Shown: piece after piece, positions 59,186 to 64,000 of the stretch | Numbering within the stretch: the stretch's first letter is position 1 | How the letters are laid out: every line of letters starts with the position of its first letter | From: Thozetella sp. PMI_491 | Lineage: Eukaryota; Ascomycota; Sordariomycetes; Chaetosphaeriales; Chaetosphaeriaceae | Reading direction: 5' to 3' | Length of the DNA stretch: 64,000 nucleotides | Assembly: GCA_021432635.1 (NCBI GenBank) | Contig: MU270018.1 | Coordinates: 131,579 to 195,578, forward strand | Made by a program: the position numbers and the translations under genes | The notes under the pieces: generated by a model | Databases searched by the model: none | What the model saw: the letters and a program-made list of their open reading frames with translations, nothing else | What the model was told of the DNA's origin: nothing

Positions 59186-62100
59186 TCACAGATTTCCCAA
59201 AGTACCACTCTCGACTAGTGTCTGGTAGAACTCGGGTTCGAGGAATTTGGCAACGCTGACGTCTTCGCTGAGGCCCTTGCGGCGACGCGTCTTGAGGACG
59301 AAGTCGCGGGCAGTCGCCTGGACGCTGGCCATCTGCAGTGGGCGAAGGACAATTTCCTTGTCAAGCGGGTCGCCTGGGACGATGTTCCAGCGATCGAAGA
59401 CCAGACTTACCATGGCCGCCGCCGGAGTGTTGATTCGAACATCCGTCTCAAAGCCAAAGCTGTCAATCACAGGCAGCAAGCCTTGGACGCGGTAGAGCGG
59501 TGTCCCGGCAATAGCTCCGTCGGAAAGCACATGGCCACGGCGGCGCGCCAGGATGTTATAAACCGTAGACACGGCGTCCTGGGGGCCGACCATGGAAACA
59601 GAGTACATGGGCTCCATCAGCCGGGGCGACGCCATGAGGAATGAGCTGTAGCATGCACGGCGGGCCGTGGGGATGACCTGGCCACCGCCGCGGAAGATAG
59701 CCTCCTCGGCTAGAGAAACATCAATGAGACGAAACTTGGTGTTGCGGATTGCTGCCAATGGTCAAATATTAGCGTCTGTAAGTAGTATGCTCAGTAGAGG
59801 CGCCCAGAGCACCTGGTGGAGCGGGGGTCGGGAGGCAGCGGGGCCTCGGCAAAGGGGCCAAGCCCACGTGTGGTTGACCGTCATTATTCGGGGTCAACAC
59901 GCATGCATGCCACTTGGGATGCCACTTGGGGGGAGGGGCGGGGAGGTAGACAACCACTAGGTAGCGGTGGGTGGTGGGGATGACGCCACAGCACTACCAG
60001 CAGGCAAAAGCACCAAGAGACATGGAGATGGTGCCGACTGATCACGGCCTGGCTCATGCGCGGGCCCAAGCGAGCACCTATGTCCTCCTGTCTCCTAAGC
60101 TCCGTGCCTTCTTCTTTCAGAAGGTACATTCATCCCCCCGGTCCAGATGCAGCCAAGGTGCACCGGCAGTAGATAGGTGCGCCAAGGAAGTGCAGAAAGC
60201 TCTAGGCCAACAACTACCGTCTCGGTACTAGTGGTTGTGCCCTATGTAGGCAGGGCTAGATGGGAAGGGGGGGGATGTGAGGGAATAGACAAACAAAAGC
60301 CGACTCACGCTCTTCGCACAGCGGCCCTTCTCGGGTCGCCCAGCTGAAGCCCTGGCGAATGGACTCCTTGACCGTGTTTAGCCGCTTCTTGTCCACCTAG
60401 AATTCCCGTTAGCCTTGGAGAAAGAGAGAGATGGGAGAAGGCCCGATTTCCGTGGCCAGGCAAGTTTGTTGCATCATGTGCTACTTACTTCGGACGGTAG
60501 GGTGTCGTCCTGCAAGACGTTGGGGCCCATCTCATCCGGCCCGAATGCCCAGATGTTTCTTGCCGCCAGAAGGTCCCACCCGTACTTCTCCTCAAAAAAC
60601 TTGGCCGTCTTCCGGACTGGGTCGCGTATTTTCACGGCGCCGGTCTCGATGTCCCTGGCAATCCCGTCGTCCAGAGGTTCTGCCACCATGGTGATGGTGT
60701 TCTTCTTGTTCGGGGTGATGGCGTAGCACTTCGTGGCTGATGTTTCTACCACCGTCTCGCAGAATCTCGTGACCGGATCTGATACCTTGATCTCCATATC
60801 TGCATACAGTCGCCGAAGGTCATGGAGGACGCAGTCCATATAGAGTTCACCTGTGCCGAGTATGATGTGTTCTCCAGACTCTTCTACTTTGGTTGTGATA
60901 AGGGGGTAGCTCTTGTTGATCTTCCGGATGCCATCAAGCATCTTGGGAAGCTCGGATGGGTTGATTGGTTCGACGGCGACCTTGAGAACCGACTCTGTGA
61001 AGTGGGTTAGCGGACTAAAGATGAAGGCATCTTCGTCGTCCGGAAACTGCTTGTCAACTATAGTGGCCGTCTTGACGATCGAATTGTCCACGCCTTCGAG
61101 CAGAACAAAACTACCGGCAGGGACACCGTCTGTCGGTATGTTGTATCTCGTCTCGGCGATAAAGACTTGTGCGATGTTTGCGGTCGCTTGGTCCTCCTCG
61201 TCATCGAGCGAGTAGCCCTCGCCGAGGACGCGAACTGCTGTCCCGGGCCGAGCGATGCCGCTCATCACTCTGCCGAACGAGTAGAAGCTCTTCGCATCAG
61301 CGGTGCTGAAGAGCTTGGAGACGTAAATCACCAGAGGGCCATTTTGGTTACATGTCTTCATCGATTCGGCAACGTTGCTGTCCAAGGGGCCGGTGTAGTA
61401 TCTCTGGAGGTTGGATTCTGCCGCTTCGACAGGAGAAGGAACATGTTGTACAATCATATCCACAAAGGCACTCGATGGTCCACTGGAGATATTTTGGTTA
61501 GCACATTGGGGCCGAGTTAGGCACGGCGGGAGGTGTCAGAGCGAATCACTAAGATTCCCGCCAGACATGCACTCACAAGAATTTCTCGCAAACCAGCTTA
61601 AGCAAGACCTTGGCGTCCGTCCTGTATTGCGAGGGCTTGAGATAAATGCCGAGCTTCTCCAGCGTCTCTTTGAGATCCTCAGGACTGTCGCTAATGGCAT
61701 GCGAGAATATTTTGTAGATCGGTTCCATGACAAAGTTGACGAATGATCGTTTGGCACCTTCTTCGACAGGCTTCCTCGTGAAGTTGCGCTTCTTCGGGTT
61801 GAAATACACATCCCCCCAGAGCCGGCGCGCAAAATCGTCCACGCTGATGCCGCCGAAACTGTCCGCATACATTTTGGAGAAGGACGCCAGCGTGAAGCAC
61901 CACCCGAGCTTTGTGCAGGCAAACAGAACGTTTCCCTTCTCCGGGCTCAACCTCCTTGCCTCACCCTTGCCGGGGATAGTGTTCTCGATGACGGTGTTGA
62001 CTTCCTCAATGACATGCTTCAACTTGTAGTAGGCATCATTCGGCGGCAGCTTGAGCTCGAGAATCAAGCGGTCCATCTTGTTAATGACGAGGGTGATGGG

Positions 62101-62946
62101 TATGTCCTGGAGAACTGCCTGCTTGATGATCTGTTCTGTGTTGACCTGAACGCCCTCGAGCACGTCTACCACCAAGCAGAGGCCGTCAACCAGCCGGAAA
62201 GAGGCAGCAACCTCGTCCACAAAGTCGACATGTCCCGGGGTGTCGATTACATTGACAAGATGCGACTTGCCCTTGGTGCTAGGCAGCACAAGGCTGACGG
62301 GGGCGGCCTTGATGGACACGCCCCGATCGCGCTCGAGGACATGAACGTCTGTATATCTCAGCTGCTCGTCACGGTGCCTTCCCGTCCGCTTATCCAGCCT
62401 TTCGGAGATGTCATGCGTCTCCAACACCAGCATGTCCACGAAAGCGGTCTTGCCATGATGCAGGTGCCCGACGAGCGCCACATTCCGTATCTGGTCTGGG
62501 TAGTTCATGAGGTCGGTCATGAAACCCCGGTCGAAGAATACTGGAGGGAGGTCGGCCTCTTCGATACTGAACTTCTTTTGTTCGACTGGCGCAATAATAG
62601 GTTGGGTTAGGGGTTGCGCGTCTTCGTCTTGCACCATGGTCTCGACATCTTCGCCGTACACCTGCGCCGCGGTGGGATAGTATTGTTTGTCTTCGTGGAG
62701 AACGACGGCATTAGAGGGTCCTTCATCTGCGCCGACGGTCAGAAAGCTTCATGACGTGCCTACAACGAGGCGGGGCAGCTCACCATCGAGCTCCATCAGC
62801 TCTTGCGCGACGCCCTCTGGCGCCGCCTCGGGATACTCGTCGTCGTAGACATAATTGCCGGCGTCGATGGCATCATCGGACTCTTCTTCGGATCCCTCCG
62901 CATCGCCAATGAAGTTTCCAAACTCGTCGTAAAGATCGTCATCCAT
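59186..62946 (-). CDS. SNU114: U5 snRNP GTPase Snu114 (EFTUD2)
   Basis: Exons 62946-62784, 62726-61577, 61482-60489, 60396-60309 and 59751-59186 give 986 residues, the usual length. The acidic N-terminus starts [15 protein letters not shown]. The EF-2-like G domain has GHLHHGKT (about 137-144), DTPGHVDF (about 216) and NKMD (about 269). Domains II-V follow; the join of exons 4 and 5 rebuilds CEEPIRNTKF. The C-terminus includes [12 protein letters not shown]. Snu114 is a GTPase of the U5 snRNP that, with Prp8 and Brr2, controls spliceosome activation and disassembly in the nucleus. The last intron is 557 nt, unusually long here. The start is the only ATG giving the conserved DLYDEFGN N-terminus; the open frame continues 41 codons upstream without conservation. 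Divergent from ERG10. Confidence 0.96.
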
Positions 62947-63460
62947 GGCCGGCGGTATCCTTGGAGATTGTCGCGGTGGTGTTGCTTTGCTTTGGTCTCG
63001 AGCGGGTTCAGCCTTCCATGAAATTTTGGGAAGCCCGCGAGCAAGGCGACCAATCAGGGCGACCAGCAAAGCCCCTGGCGCTAGGGGTGGCTGGTTGGAG
63101 CGGACTTGGAATTGGGGACCCGAGCATGCGCCACAGTTTCTACCCCTCTATCCGAAGTCGCAGGAGCTACCCCCTCAAGTCCCCCCGAATAGCTAAGCTG
63201 ACTAGAGAGAAAGCGGTGAGAAGAGAAAACGCAAAGCCTCCAGGAGCTAGAATAGGTAATTCCCCGAGAGAGCTCTCAACAGTTTCCGTCTTGATCCTAG
63301 CAAAATCTAGCGAGGATAAATACAGAACCACCCCATAGCTCCTCTCCGGCTTCCACACGCCCCTTGAACTGTGATTACATACACTTTCCGCCCGTACCAA
63401 CTATCTATTCGCCCGGTGATCGAGGGAAGAAAATTTACAAGAAAGCAAAATTCAAAAAAA
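62947..63460. promoter_or_regulatory. Divergent promoter region SNU114 / ERG10
   Basis: 514 bases between two divergent starts. A CCAAT box (ACCAATCAGG) lies at 63050-63054, about 105 bases upstream of SNU114 and 410 bases upstream of ERG10; this pattern is bound by the HAP/NF-Y complex. The 35 bases before the ERG10 ATG are A-rich (CAAAATTCAAAAAAA), typical of a well-translated fungal leader. Confidence 0.6.

Positions 63461-64000
<540 letters not shown>

Overview
This window is nuclear DNA of a filamentous ascomycete. Genes are split by short GT-AG introns, mostly 45-100 nt, with CTAAC/CTGAC-like branch sites. Coding sequence is GC-rich, and the intergenic spacers are long and full of G/C homopolymers and simple repeats. 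The proteins (RLM1-type MADS factor, Zn2Cys6 factor, compact fungal TAF1, PSG1-type Golgi protein, cytochrome b5-fused fumarate reductase) fit a Sordariomycete. Placement in the Sordariales, perhaps a Chaetomiaceae-like species, is inference. There is one 144-base assembly gap (N) at 6438-6581, directly after a run of Gs.

Layout, left to right: the tail of an unidentified gene (3-212, +); ARP4 (598-2122, +) convergent with RLM1 (3688-5699, -); a roughly 6.4 kb gene-less stretch containing the gap; TAF1 (12069-15568, -); FRG1 (16748-17620, -) divergent from a 2OG-Fe(II) oxygenase-like gene (18063-19352, +); a PSG1-like membrane protein (20393-21660, +) convergent with an MFS sugar transporter (22830-24780, -); a 4.9 kb spacer; a fumarate reductase/cytochrome b5 fusion (29661-31761, -) divergent from a secreted FAS1-domain protein (33685-34485, +); SIN3 (35670-40577, +); a TMEM70-like mitochondrial protein (41415-42472, +) convergent with a Zn2Cys6 regulator (44609-47797, -); a 7.8 kb gene-less stretch; CIA2 (55599-56544, +) convergent with SNU114 (59186-62946, -); and the start of ERG10 (63461 onward, +), divergent from SNU114 and cut by the window edge.

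Most genes are conserved housekeeping functions: chromatin and transcription (ARP4, SIN3, TAF1), splicing (SNU114, FRG1), cytosolic Fe-S assembly (CIA2), sterol precursor supply (ERG10), Golgi/plasma membrane and sugar uptake. I see no biosynthetic cluster, mobile-element coding sequence, virus-like element, rRNA or convincing tRNA. The non-coding half is the less ordinary part: three spacers of about 5-8 kb, recurrent GTACTGTAC / TACCTAGGTA-type palindromes, several short tandem arrays and repeated G(10-19) tracts. Exon coordinates were derived by hand from splice signals, reading phase and remembered family conservation; no database search or RNA evidence was available.
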